From Paenibacillus sp. FSL A5-0031 (GTDB taxonomy: Bacteria > Bacillota > Bacilli > Paenibacillales > Paenibacillaceae), in assembly GCF_001956295.1 (NCBI RefSeq), contig NZ_MRTD01000005.1, forward strand, positions 248,001 to 312,000: DNA of 64,000 bases, read 5' to 3'. Both the position numbers and the translations under genes were made by a program. Positions 44,940 through 53,529 of this stretch are shown here, in pieces (positions within the stretch are counted from its first letter, which is position 1; every line of letters starts with the position of its first letter). Below the pieces are notes generated by a model. That model saw nothing but the letters and a program-made list of their open reading frames with translations. It ran no database searches and had not been told where the DNA came from.

Positions 44940-45938
44940 ATGAGAATAGGAAAAGGCAAGCAAATCGCTTTCGCGATTGTTATGGTTTTGGCCATATTAC
45001 AGTTGGCGGGCTGCGGCAACGGCACGTCGAAGGAAGCATCAGCAAGTGTTACGAAGATTAAGCTGGATTATGCTTATTATAATCCGGTAAGCCTTGTGCT
45101 GAAGGAGAAAGGTTTTCTCGAGGAGGCGCTTAAAGCAGATGGCATTCAGGTGGAATGGGTACTTAGCGCGGGAAGCAATAAGGCATTGGAGTATTTGAAT
45201 AGCAAAAGCATAGATTTCGGCTCTACGGCAGGCGCTGCGGCATTATTAGGCAAAGCAAACGGAAATCCCATCAAGTCGATTTACGTTTATTCTACGCCGG
45301 AATGGACAGCTCTTGTCACAAAAGCTGATTCTGCGATTACCAAGGCTCAGGACTTGAAAGGCAAGAAAATCGCGGTTACTAAGGGGACGGACCCGTATAT
45401 TTTCCTGCTGCGTATTCTGGATCAAGCGGGGTTGAGTGAAAAAGATGTAGAGCTCGTTCAACTGCAGCACGCGGATGGAAAAGCAGCTTTGGAAAAAGGT
45501 GAAGTCGATGCTTGGGCGGGATTAGATCCGTTTATGGCGCAGACCGAAGTTGAGCAGGGCTCTAAGCTCGTTATCCGCGACGCTTCCTTGAATACTTATG
45601 GGGTGCTTAATGTAAGAGAGTCGTTCGCGAACGATAACCCGGAGTTGACGAAAAAAGTGATTGAAGCTTATGAACAAGCTCGGAAATGGGCCATCGGCAA
45701 TGTAGAGGAATTCAAAAAAATTGTAAGCGAGCAATCCAAGCAGACGCTGCCAGTCGTAGAAAAGGTGATCGAAAGAACTGATCTTTCTAATCCTGTTATC
45801 GGCGATACACAGAAGAATGCCCTTAATGCAGCGGGTAGCGTCTTATTGAAGAGTGGAATTATTCCTGATAATACGGATGTTGCCAAAGTTGTAGATGAAC
45901 TGATCGATTCGGAATACTTCACAAAGATCGCACAATAA
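44940..45938 (+). CDS. ssuA: Aliphatic sulfonate-binding lipoprotein
   Basis: A 332-residue surface lipoprotein with lipobox LAGC and lipidated Cys25. The NMT1/SsuA-type binding fold follows: LDYAYYNPVSLVLKEKGF, VEWVLSAGSNKALEYLNSKS, GKKIAVTKGTDPYIFLLR, EKGEVDAWAGLDPFMA. ATG 44940 is preferred over ATG 44934 because the AAGGGG element at 44926-44931 is too close to the latter. It captures sulfonates for import by SsuBC; the specific sulfonate cannot be told from sequence. Confidence 0.9.
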   Translation: MRIGKGKQIAFAIVMVLAILQLAGCGNGTSKEASASVTKIKLDYAYYNPVSLVLKEKGFLEEALKADGIQVEWVLSAGSNKALEYLNSKSIDFGSTAGAAALLGKANGNPIKSIYVYSTPEWTALVTKADSAITKAQDLKGKKIAVTKGTDPYIFLLRILDQAGLSEKDVELVQLQHADGKAALEKGEVDAWAGLDPFMAQTEVEQGSKLVIRDASLNTYGVLNVRESFANDNPELTKKVIEAYEQARKWAIGNVEEFKKIVSEQSKQTLPVVEKVIERTDLSNPVIGDTQKNALNAAGSVLLKSGIIPDNTDVAKVVDELIDSEYFTKIAQ

Positions 45939-45953
45939 ACGGAGGTCATCGAT

Positions 45954-46754
45954 TTGAAATTCACGGACAGTCGCATTTTTCAAATCGCTTTGGGATTCCT
46001 AGTTCCTATACTCCTACTCGGCGCATGGCAATATGCTTCCGTTACAGGATATGCAGCCCCCAACTTACTGCCGCCGCTTACCCGGATTTACGGCACCTTC
46101 ACCGACCTGCTCGCATCGGGCGAGCTGGGTGATCATTTATTTATTACATTGTACCGGGTATTCGCTGGTTTTGTTGCAGGTTTGGCAGTCGCGTTGGTAC
46201 TAGGCATTCTAAACGGATACTTTCGGTTTTTCCGTTATTTGTTTGATCCGATGCTTCAAGCACTCAGAAATATTCCCTCTATGGCATGGGTTCCGCTATT
46301 TATTTTGTGGCTCGGTATTTACGAGACTTCGAAGATCACTCTTATTGCCATTGGGGTATTTTTCCCCGTCTATTTGAATTTGCTGACAGGCATTATAAAT
46401 GTAGATCGCAAGCTGATCGAGGTAGGATGGGTACATGGGTACAAAGGCTTCCGATTAATCTGGCATTTTTTTCTGCCGGCTACGCTGCCTTCCTTGGTCG
46501 TTGGCATGAGAAGCGGGCTCAGCATGGGCTGGATGTTCGTCGTAGCAGCGGAAATTATGGGTGCCAGCAAAGGGCTCGGGTTTCTCATGACCGACGGTCA
46601 AACGACGGGACGTCCGGCAATTATAATGACAAGCTTAATTTTGTTTGCAATATTCGGCAAGTTAACCGATATGGGGATGGTTTGGATAGGTTCCAAGCTG
46701 CTGTATTGGCAAACCGATTTCGGAACAGGAAACGACAAAGCGCGTAATGGATGA
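45954..46754 (+). CDS. ssuC: Aliphatic sulfonate ABC transporter permease
   Basis: A 266-residue inner-membrane permease of the SsuC/TauC/NrtB group with about six helices. The ATPase-docking loop is visible around IEVGWVHGYKGFRLIWHFFL, preceded by NIPSMAWVPLFILWLGI. The start is TTG 45954 with GGAGG at 45941-45945. It closes the operon, followed by a terminator. Confidence 0.92.
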   Translation: MKFTDSRIFQIALGFLVPILLLGAWQYASVTGYAAPNLLPPLTRIYGTFTDLLASGELGDHLFITLYRVFAGFVAGLAVALVLGILNGYFRFFRYLFDPMLQALRNIPSMAWVPLFILWLGIYETSKITLIAIGVFFPVYLNLLTGIINVDRKLIEVGWVHGYKGFRLIWHFFLPATLPSLVVGMRSGLSMGWMFVVAAEIMGASKGLGFLMTDGQTTGRPAIIMTSLILFAIFGKLTDMGMVWIGSKLLYWQTDFGTGNDKARNG

Positions 46755-46762
46755 GTTCATTG

Positions 46763-46794
46763 AAGGGCAGCTGAGAGCAGCTGTCCTTTTTTTT
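46763..46794 (+). terminator. Terminator of the ssu operon
   Basis: AAGGGCAGCTG (46763-46773) pairs with CAGCTGTCCTT (46778-46788), followed by eight T. Confidence 0.88.
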
Positions 46795-46843
46795 AATTTG
46801 AGAGGCGGTTTGTGAAACTCAGAATTACTAATTTGATTTATCG

Positions 46844-46887
46844 TCAATATATAGTATATTAGACTATGTAAATTATCAATATATAGT
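46844..46887 (+). repeat. Direct repeats upstream of the LOG-family gene
   Basis: TCAATATATAGT occurs twice (46844-46855 and 46876-46887), 32 bp apart start to start, about three helical turns. It lies right before the ribosome binding site and is a possible binding site for a tandem regulator. Confidence 0.5.
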
Positions 46888-46901
46888 TTGGAGATGGATA
46901 T

Positions 46902-47480
46902 ATGAAATCAATTTGTATTTTTGCTGGATCAAATTTAGGGGAGCATCACGATTATAAAGCGAAAGCTGCTGAACTTGGTCATTACATGGCTAAGAAAAAT
47001 TATCGATTAATCTATGGCGGCTCTAAAATAGGTTTAATGGGTGAAATCGCTAATGCTGTCATGACTGGTGGCGGTGAAGTGATCGGAGTTATGCCTAAAG
47101 GATTGTTTAGAGGAGAAGTGGTGCATAGAGAATTAACTCAGTTAATAGAAGTGGAAAATATGCATGAACGCAAGGCTAAAATGAGTGAACTAGCAGATGG
47201 TTTTATTGCTTTGCCCGGCGGTTTTGGGACATATGAGGAGCTTTTCGAGGTCTTGTGCTGGTCACAAATTGGCATACATAAAAAGCCTGTAGGTATTCTA
47301 AATATTAGAAATTATTTTGATCCTTTCGTTCAATTGATTAACCATAGCATTAAAGAAGGCTTCTCCAATGATTCACATCTCAGTCTTATCAATGTTTCCA
47401 GTGAACCATTAGAACTTTTACATCAATTGGAAAGCTATATTCCTCAAACGCTTGAACAAAAATGGAAGCAGCTTAACTAA
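46902..47480 (+). CDS. LOG-family protein (nucleotide 5'-monophosphate phosphoribohydrolase type)
   Basis: A 192-residue Rossmann-like enzyme. The family motif PGGFGTYEE (about 106-114) is complete and the partner stretch NMHERKAKM (with the conserved Arg) is present. [13 protein letters not shown] in the first third is also typical. LOG proteins release a base from cytokinin riboside monophosphates in plants; bacterial homologues such as YvdD act on AMP. It is a single gene with its own terminator. The surrounding sequence is AT-rich. The physiological substrate is unknown. Confidence 0.9.
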   Translation: MKSICIFAGSNLGEHHDYKAKAAELGHYMAKKNYRLIYGGSKIGLMGEIANAVMTGGGEVIGVMPKGLFRGEVVHRELTQLIEVENMHERKAKMSELADGFIALPGGFGTYEELFEVLCWSQIGIHKKPVGILNIRNYFDPFVQLINHSIKEGFSNDSHLSLINVSSEPLELLHQLESYIPQTLEQKWKQLN

Positions 47481-47521
47481 AGGGAGGCGTCCGCCCTTCG
47501 AACCAGCTGTCTGGAAAATGG

Positions 47522-47551
47522 AAAACCCGATCCAATGAGATCGGGTTTTTT
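47522..47551. terminator. Terminator after the LOG-family gene
   Basis: AAAACCCGATC (47522-47532) pairs with GATCGGGTTTT (47539-47549), followed by T. Confidence 0.85.
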
Positions 47552-47789
47552 GACTTTTTCTCGGAAATGCAAAGTCTAATTAATGTATATTTTATGCATT
47601 TTAGGAAGTCTATGCATCTGAAAAATCAACACTATTCAAATTTACAAATAATTTAAGCGCTTATACTTAAAATGATTAATGAATTCGTTTTTCTTATAGG
47701 AACGGGGAGGATAAGTGCGAAATAAGGAGAAAAATTTGAATTGGACAGGTGAATAACTACTAAATTCGTAGAAAAATCCTTGGAAGTGA

Positions 47790-47818
47790 TTGACAGGGCT
47801 TTCCTTACAGGATAAACT
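47790..47818 (+). promoter_or_regulatory. SigmaA promoter of the SLH phosphoesterase-glycanase gene
   Basis: TTGACA (47790-47795), 17 nt, then TAAACT (47813-47818). The 170-nt leader holds a GAGGGGGTGG stretch but no recognised riboswitch. Two CG-centred palindromes (47651-47665 and about 47830-47845) resemble cre sites but miss two consensus positions each. The rest of 47552-47986 is AT-rich without a gene. Confidence 0.55.
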
Positions 47819-47986
47819 CTTTTTTGAAGATTAAAGCGTTTAAACTTTTAGACAATGTAAATCGACCTGAAAGAGGGGGTGGAGCCAAGAGTGATTGTGA
47901 AAACCAAATATTTATGATAGCGCATTCAAAGAATTGGGCTTTTTGATCATTCGTTTTCATTATGGAAAAGAAAAGAGGTTAAGTAT

Positions 47987-50900
47987 ATGCATAGCAGAAA
48001 CAAACGGAAAAAATCATTTCATGTAATGACTTGTATATTATTAACGTTCATCATGTTGACCACCACTTTCTCTAACTTTGTTGCTGCCGCGGATGAACCA
48101 GCAGCTGTGAGTAACGGAGCAGAGAAGGTTGCGGAATGGATATTTCCGAATGAAGGGGATAATGGCATCTCCATAGCAACAGGCGGTGCTTACGGAGCGG
48201 CTTCCTTGTTCCAAAATGTCGGTGGAACGTTTGAATACTATAGCGGGAGCAACAAGGATCTTAGTTATCAAGGCTGGAGCGGTGATTTTAGCCAAAAATA
48301 TTGGCTTGCTACGATCTCGACCAAAGGCTTTAAAAATTTAACCTTGTCATCGGAGCAAACCTCTTCCGGCTCCGGACCGCGTGATTTTAAACTGCAGATG
48401 AGTACGGATCGGGCGACATGGACGGATGTGCCGAACGGTGCGGTTAAAATGACTAAAGGAGTATATAGTTGCCCGCCTAACGATGAATGCAAACTGAAGA
48501 ACGTTGCGATTCCAAGTGAAGCGAATGATCAGGAGCTTCTGTATCTTCGCTGGGTCGTTAGCTCGGGACAGAACACAAATGGCAATAGTGATGGAATTGG
48601 AGGCGGAGGCTCCAGCAAAATCAGAAACATTCTGGTTCAAGGGGAGCGTATAGATAACTCGGCCATTCGTGTACCGACTATTGATCTGGTTAAGCTTCCA
48701 AAGGACAAGGCTGAAAATGTATCGGTGGATGCGCCGTTGACCGTCAAGTTTAATAAGGCCATCTCTTTAGACACCGCATCTGCTGTAAGCATTGTCGACA
48801 ATGAGAATAAATCATTAGCCGGTGTTTCACTGGAAGTTGTTGGTGGAAACACGCTTAAGATTAATCATCCTGAGTTTAGTTATGGCAAAACGTATACGAT
48901 CTCTGTTCCGAAATCATTAATCAAAGGTACAGACGAAGTGACTCAGATTCGTGATTTGACATGGAGCTTTAGCATACAACAATCGCCTTTCTTGCCGAAA
49001 ATGATCAATATGACATTTAACGGTGATCCCAAGACGAGTATCGCTCTAGCATGGTATACCGATACGATGACAGACTCTGTCGTTCAAGTCGTTGAGGCTT
49101 CGAAAATGTCAGGGAATGTCTTCCCGGCAGCTGGAGTAGTCAGCTATAAAGGAACGGCGGAGGAAATTGAAACCTTTATGACAGAAGCTGATCGTGATTC
49201 CAAAACCTTCACGAAATTCATCAGTCATAAAGCAATCGCAAGAGAGCTGAAACCAGGTACAGCTTATAAATTCCGAGTGGGTAATGGAGAAGAGGGCAGC
49301 TGGAGCATTATTGGCTCATTTACAACGGATACAGCAGCTAACCAACCTTTCCGCTTTATTGCAGGATCGGATTCGCAGGCTTCTAATAAGTCTGATTTTG
49401 AACCGTGGGCAGATACGTTTAGGAAAGCAGTCGATTATACTCTCGAACCTAAATTTCTGATCAGTGCGGGCGATTTGGTCGACAATGGAGATTTGGAGGA
49501 GCAATGGCAGTGGATGCTGGGCTTAGCACAGGATTCTCTCACAAATGTTCCTTATGTACCTGTACTTGGCGGTCATGAAGTGAATGATTATGACGGTGAT
49601 GTAACGACGCCTAATAATAATTTCTATAACCACTTCAACTTGCCTAAGCAAACGGTAGCGGGTACGGATGAAGGTTCTGTTTATTCCTTCGAGTATGGCG
49701 ACGCGCTCTTCATGGTATTCAATTCCCAATATGAAGGCGGACTTGCAGCGAATGGGAAAGATGTAGAATGGGCGGATAAAGAGTTCTGGGATCAAGTGAA
49801 ATGGATGCAAAACACAGTCGCGAAAAGCGATAAGAAATGGAAGTTTGTCACTTTCCATAAAGGACCTTACGGAGCTGGTGACAATTCAGCGCAGTGGGAA
49901 GATGAGCGGGTTCAATTTTACAAAAAGTATCTCATTCCTGAATTTGACGAAATGGGAATCGATATGGTGTTCGAAGCCCATGATCATATGTATATGAGAT
50001 CATTCCAAATGTTAAATGATGAGATCATTAAAGACTTTAAAATCGATGAGGAAGGCAATGCTATCGATCCTAAAGGGACAGTCTACCTGATGTCTAATGC
50101 GTTCGGAAATAAGTTTTACGAAAAAAATAATCAGCATTATATTGATGAAAATGGGGATGCGCAAGAAGTAAAGGATGAGAACGGCAATCCCATTCCTTAT
50201 GATGATTACTTTGCTGAGATAGACACTCAACCATTCAAAAAAATGTTTACGGATGTGTCTATTTCGGATAAAGTACTTGCTTTTACCGCATTTACAGCAG
50301 CTGTTGCAGACGAAAAAGCTGAAAATACAGTTGGCAAGGGATTGAAAGCTTATGATGATTACGGAATCAGAAGAACGGATACGAAGCCGGAGAAGGTAGA
50401 GAACGTCAAGGTGAAGGTGGAAGGGGATAAAGCGATTTTATCTTGGAAGAAGCCTTCTACAGGAACAGAGCCGGTTAGAGGATTTAGAATCTACGAGAAG
50501 AACGACAAAGTAGCAGCACACTGGAGCGAATATATTTCGGCAACTGGCAATCAAACGGAATACAGCTTAGAAATTAAAGACATCAATTCGAATAAGAAAT
50601 ATGATTTTATCGTTAAGGCTGTTGGAACGAGAGACAACTCCGCTCCGGTGGAAGTCACAACGATTGAAAATGGTGCCGAGAATGAGCCGCCTTCAGCACC
50701 AACAAGCTTGACTGGAAAAGCCGTATCCCCGTATCAGAACGAATTGACTTGGGCGGCATCCTCTGGGAACATCATCGTGGCAGGCTATAGTGTGTACCGT
50801 GATGGCGTGAAAGTTGGCGCAACATCAAGCTCAAAGCTATCCTATTCCGATACAGGTTTAGCTGCAAACAGCACTTATACGTATGAAGTGAAAGCAGTTA

Positions 50901-53428
50901 ATCAAGAGGGACTAGAATCGCTTGCAAGTAATTCGATAAGCGTGAAGACGAAGCCAGCTGCTGCGGGTGAAGGCCCACTTAAAGCTTTCCCTCAGCATAC
51001 GGCTTATGCGGACGGCACAATTAAGCCAAATCATATCACGCAAGCTGATATGGATAATACCGTGTCGAGATTATATGACGAGTGGAAAACGAAATATTTG
51101 AAAGAGAATCCATATACGTCAGGCCAATATTATGTGTGGTATGCGGATGGAGACTGGTTTGAAGAGAATGAGATTACCGTTTCTGAAGCTCATGGTTATG
51201 GAATGCTGATCACCGCTTTAATGGCAGGCCATGATAAAGATGCGAAGAAGTATTTTGACGGCATGTATCGTTATTTCAGAGCACATCCAAGCGAAATTAA
51301 TCCAGACCTCATGGCTTGGCAGCAAGCTGATAATGGCAAAGCAATTATTGATATTAACGGCGTGGATTCAGCTACGGATGGAGATATGGATATTGCCTAT
51401 GCGCTTCTTCTTGCGAGTGAACAATGGGGAAATGATGGGGAAATTGATTATTTGGCTCAGGCTCGTAAAGTAATAAAAGCCATTATGGATAGTGAAGTCA
51501 ACCAAAAGGATTGGGTATTAAGAATTGCCGATTGGGCAACTAGCGGCGAGTATGAAAATGCTACCCGTCCTTCGGATTTCATGCTGCAGCATATGAAGGA
51601 TTTTGCTGTTGTTTCCGGCGATGGCCGTTGGAATCAGGTAGTCGACAAAACCTATAACGTGATGGAAAGCCTTTATAAAAATTTCAGTCCGAACGCTGGT
51701 CTGCTCCCAGACTTTGTCGTGAAGGATACGGACAGCGGAAGCTTTATACCTGCACCGCCTTCCTTCCTAGAATCAGATACAGACGGCGATTACAGCTACA
51801 ATTCATCCCGTACACCATGGCGCATAGGCACAGACTATCTCATTACAGGGGAAAAACGTGCCAAAGATCAGTTAAGTACATTAAATGAGTGGATTCGTAA
51901 AAAGACGGATAACGATCCACAAAATATTTTAGCAGGCTATAAATTGGATGGCTCGGAAGCGATAGCTGATTATCAAGATATCACTTTCTCAGCTCCGCTA
52001 ATGGTTAGTGCAATGATCGATTCATCCAATCAAGAATGGCTAAATAAGCTTTGGGATCATAATACGGCTGTTAAAACGGAAGATGATTTATATTTTGGCA
52101 ATAACCTCCGTTTGCTCAGTATGATTGTCGTATCCGGCAACTGGTGGACACCAACTATCGTTGATACGGATGCGCCTACTGATCCATCGAATTTAAAAGC
52201 AGAAGCAGTTTCCAGCACTCAAATTAATTTGACATGGTCTGCTTCTACTGACAATTTGGGAGTAGCAGGCTACAAGGTTTTCCGTAATGGTATTGAGCTG
52301 GCGACAACAACAAGTACATCTTATAGTGATACAGGGTTAAGCTCGGAAACAGCTTACCAGTATTATGTCATCGCATTCGATCATGCGAATAATTTCTCCA
52401 AGGCAAGCAATGCGAGAAATATTACGACACCTAAAGCGCCAACTGGCGGTAATTCAGGCGGCGGTACTGGTATAACAGAGATTGTATCTACGAATGGAAA
52501 AGCAACAATACCGGCTGGTTACTCAGCAAAGGTGAGTTTAGGTGAGAAAATTAAAGTCACGATCCCAGCTGGAGCAACAGCTCAGGAAATTATGCTGACC
52601 ATTGAAGAGCTGCTGGATACGGCTAAGCTTTTCTCGAAAGACGATATTTCTCTCAGCTCAGTCTTTGAAGTGTTGAAAAATAGTTCGGGTAAATTCAGCA
52701 AAAATGTTACACTCGTCTTTGAATTTAATTCATCGCTGCTTAAAGAGAATCAAACGGCAGCTGTATTCTACTTCGATGAGACGAGCAAGAAATGGGTATC
52801 CATTGGAGGCAAGATAAACAGTAATAAAATTGAAGTTGAAGTTGATCACTTTACGAAATTTGCTGTCATGGCAATAAATAAAAATCAACTGAACTTCAAG
52901 GATATTGATGGTCACTGGGCACAGCTGAATATCCAAAAGGCAGTGGCAGAAGGCTTTGTAAATGGTTATTCAGACGGTACATTTAAGCCGAATAGTTCGG
53001 TAACACGTGCGGAGTTTGCAGTGATGATGATGCAAATGTTGAAGCCGCAAACAAGCGGAAGTGAGCTGCAATTTAAAGATAAGTCTGCTATTGGCGCGTG
53101 GGCGGTAAAGGCAGTAGCTCAGGCTGTTGAGGCTGGTATTCTTACAGGTTATGAGGATGGCAGCTTCCGTCCAAATGCAAGCATATCAAGAGCCGAGATG
53201 GTTGCTATGATCGCAAAAGTTACAGGCCTTGATGCAGAGGCAACCGGTAAAACAGGCTTTACTGATGACAGTGCTATACCTGCATGGGCTAAGAAGGCTG
53301 CAGAAACGGCGAAGAAGCAAGGAATTGTACAAGGACGCAGCGGTAACAAATTTGAACCAACTGGCGTTGCTACCCGTGCTGAAGCGGTTACTGTGCTGCT
53401 GAAATTGAAAGAAGTTTTGGGGGAATAA
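47987..53428 (+). CDS. S-layer-anchored phosphoesterase / GH8 glycanase fusion protein
   Basis: A 1813-residue secreted protein. The signal peptide (cleavage near FVAA-AD, residue 35) is followed by a beta-sandwich (about 45-220), a Big_5-like Ig domain (about 222-330) and a purple-acid-phosphatase-type Fn3 domain (about 335-450). A calcineurin-like phosphoesterase comes next (about 453-755): Asp462 and Gln464, Asp496 in GDLVDNG, His530 in GGHE, His624, and His665/His667 in AHDHMY. Two Fn3 domains (about 800-995) precede a GH8 domain (about 998-1388) with likely acid Glu1067 in SEAHGYGM and Asp1131 in TDGDMDIAYAL. A Fn3 domain, a beta domain and three SLH repeats (from about 1635) complete the protein. 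SLH repeats hold it to the cell wall. GH8 enzymes cut beta-1,4-linked glucans, chitosan or xylan. The phosphoesterase lacks the usual Asn in GNHE. It stands alone in its transcription unit. Confidence 0.88.
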   Translation: MHSRNKRKKSFHVMTCILLTFIMLTTTFSNFVAAADEPAAVSNGAEKVAEWIFPNEGDNGISIATGGAYGAASLFQNVGGTFEYYSGSNKDLSYQGWSGDFSQKYWLATISTKGFKNLTLSSEQTSSGSGPRDFKLQMSTDRATWTDVPNGAVKMTKGVYSCPPNDECKLKNVAIPSEANDQELLYLRWVVSSGQNTNGNSDGIGGGGSSKIRNILVQGERIDNSAIRVPTIDLVKLPKDKAENVSVDAPLTVKFNKAISLDTASAVSIVDNENKSLAGVSLEVVGGNTLKINHPEFSYGKTYTISVPKSLIKGTDEVTQIRDLTWSFSIQQSPFLPKMINMTFNGDPKTSIALAWYTDTMTDSVVQVVEASKMSGNVFPAAGVVSYKGTAEEIETFMTEADRDSKTFTKFISHKAIARELKPGTAYKFRVGNGEEGSWSIIGSFTTDTAANQPFRFIAGSDSQASNKSDFEPWADTFRKAVDYTLEPKFLISAGDLVDNGDLEEQWQWMLGLAQDSLTNVPYVPVLGGHEVNDYDGDVTTPNNNFYNHFNLPKQTVAGTDEGSVYSFEYGDALFMVFNSQYEGGLAANGKDVEWADKEFWDQVKWMQNTVAKSDKKWKFVTFHKGPYGAGDNSAQWEDERVQFYKKYLIPEFDEMGIDMVFEAHDHMYMRSFQMLNDEIIKDFKIDEEGNAIDPKGTVYLMSNAFGNKFYEKNNQHYIDENGDAQEVKDENGNPIPYDDYFAEIDTQPFKKMFTDVSISDKVLAFTAFTAAVADEKAENTVGKGLKAYDDYGIRRTDTKPEKVENVKVKVEGDKAILSWKKPSTGTEPVRGFRIYEKNDKVAAHWSEYISATGNQTEYSLEIKDINSNKKYDFIVKAVGTRDNSAPVEVTTIENGAENEPPSAPTSLTGKAVSPYQNELTWAASSGNIIVAGYSVYRDGVKVGATSSSKLSYSDTGLAANSTYTYEVKAVNQEGLESLASNSISVKTKPAAAGEGPLKAFPQHTAYADGTIKPNHITQADMDNTVSRLYDEWKTKYLKENPYTSGQYYVWYADGDWFEENEITVSEAHGYGMLITALMAGHDKDAKKYFDGMYRYFRAHPSEINPDLMAWQQADNGKAIIDINGVDSATDGDMDIAYALLLASEQWGNDGEIDYLAQARKVIKAIMDSEVNQKDWVLRIADWATSGEYENATRPSDFMLQHMKDFAVVSGDGRWNQVVDKTYNVMESLYKNFSPNAGLLPDFVVKDTDSGSFIPAPPSFLESDTDGDYSYNSSRTPWRIGTDYLITGEKRAKDQLSTLNEWIRKKTDNDPQNILAGYKLDGSEAIADYQDITFSAPLMVSAMIDSSNQEWLNKLWDHNTAVKTEDDLYFGNNLRLLSMIVVSGNWWTPTIVDTDAPTDPSNLKAEAVSSTQINLTWSASTDNLGVAGYKVFRNGIELATTTSTSYSDTGLSSETAYQYYVIAFDHANNFSKASNARNITTPKAPTGGNSGGGTGITEIVSTNGKATIPAGYSAKVSLGEKIKVTIPAGATAQEIMLTIEELLDTAKLFSKDDISLSSVFEVLKNSSGKFSKNVTLVFEFNSSLLKENQTAAVFYFDETSKKWVSIGGKINSNKIEVEVDHFTKFAVMAINKNQLNFKDIDGHWAQLNIQKAVAEGFVNGYSDGTFKPNSSVTRAEFAVMMMQMLKPQTSGSELQFKDKSAIGAWAVKAVAQAVEAGILTGYEDGSFRPNASISRAEMVAMIAKVTGLDAEATGKTGFTDDSAIPAWAKKAAETAKKQGIVQGRSGNKFEPTGVATRAEAVTVLLKLKEVLGE

Positions 53429-53460
53429 TGTCTGAGCTTTACAGTTATTTATGCTTTTCA

Positions 53461-53494
53461 ACGGAGCCGCCTTTTGAGGCGGCTCCGTTTTATT
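53461..53494. terminator. Terminator between the SLH protein gene and the ger operon
   Basis: ACGGAGCCGCC (53461-53471) pairs with GGCGGCTCCGT (53478-53488), followed by TTTATT. It lies between convergent units and can serve both. Confidence 0.88.
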
Positions 53495-53529
53495 AAACAA
53501 ACCTCCGATTTGTCTTCTTTCCATCACAG

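Noticed and set aside
46286-46747. 150-codon frame overlapping ssuC in another phase
   Set aside because: It is a shadow of a well-supported permease gene, with an unnatural composition rich in Arg and aromatic residues.
47651-47845. Two CG-centred palindromes as cre sites for the SLH protein gene
   Set aside because: Each misses two defined consensus positions, including the conserved G and C; mentioned but not called.
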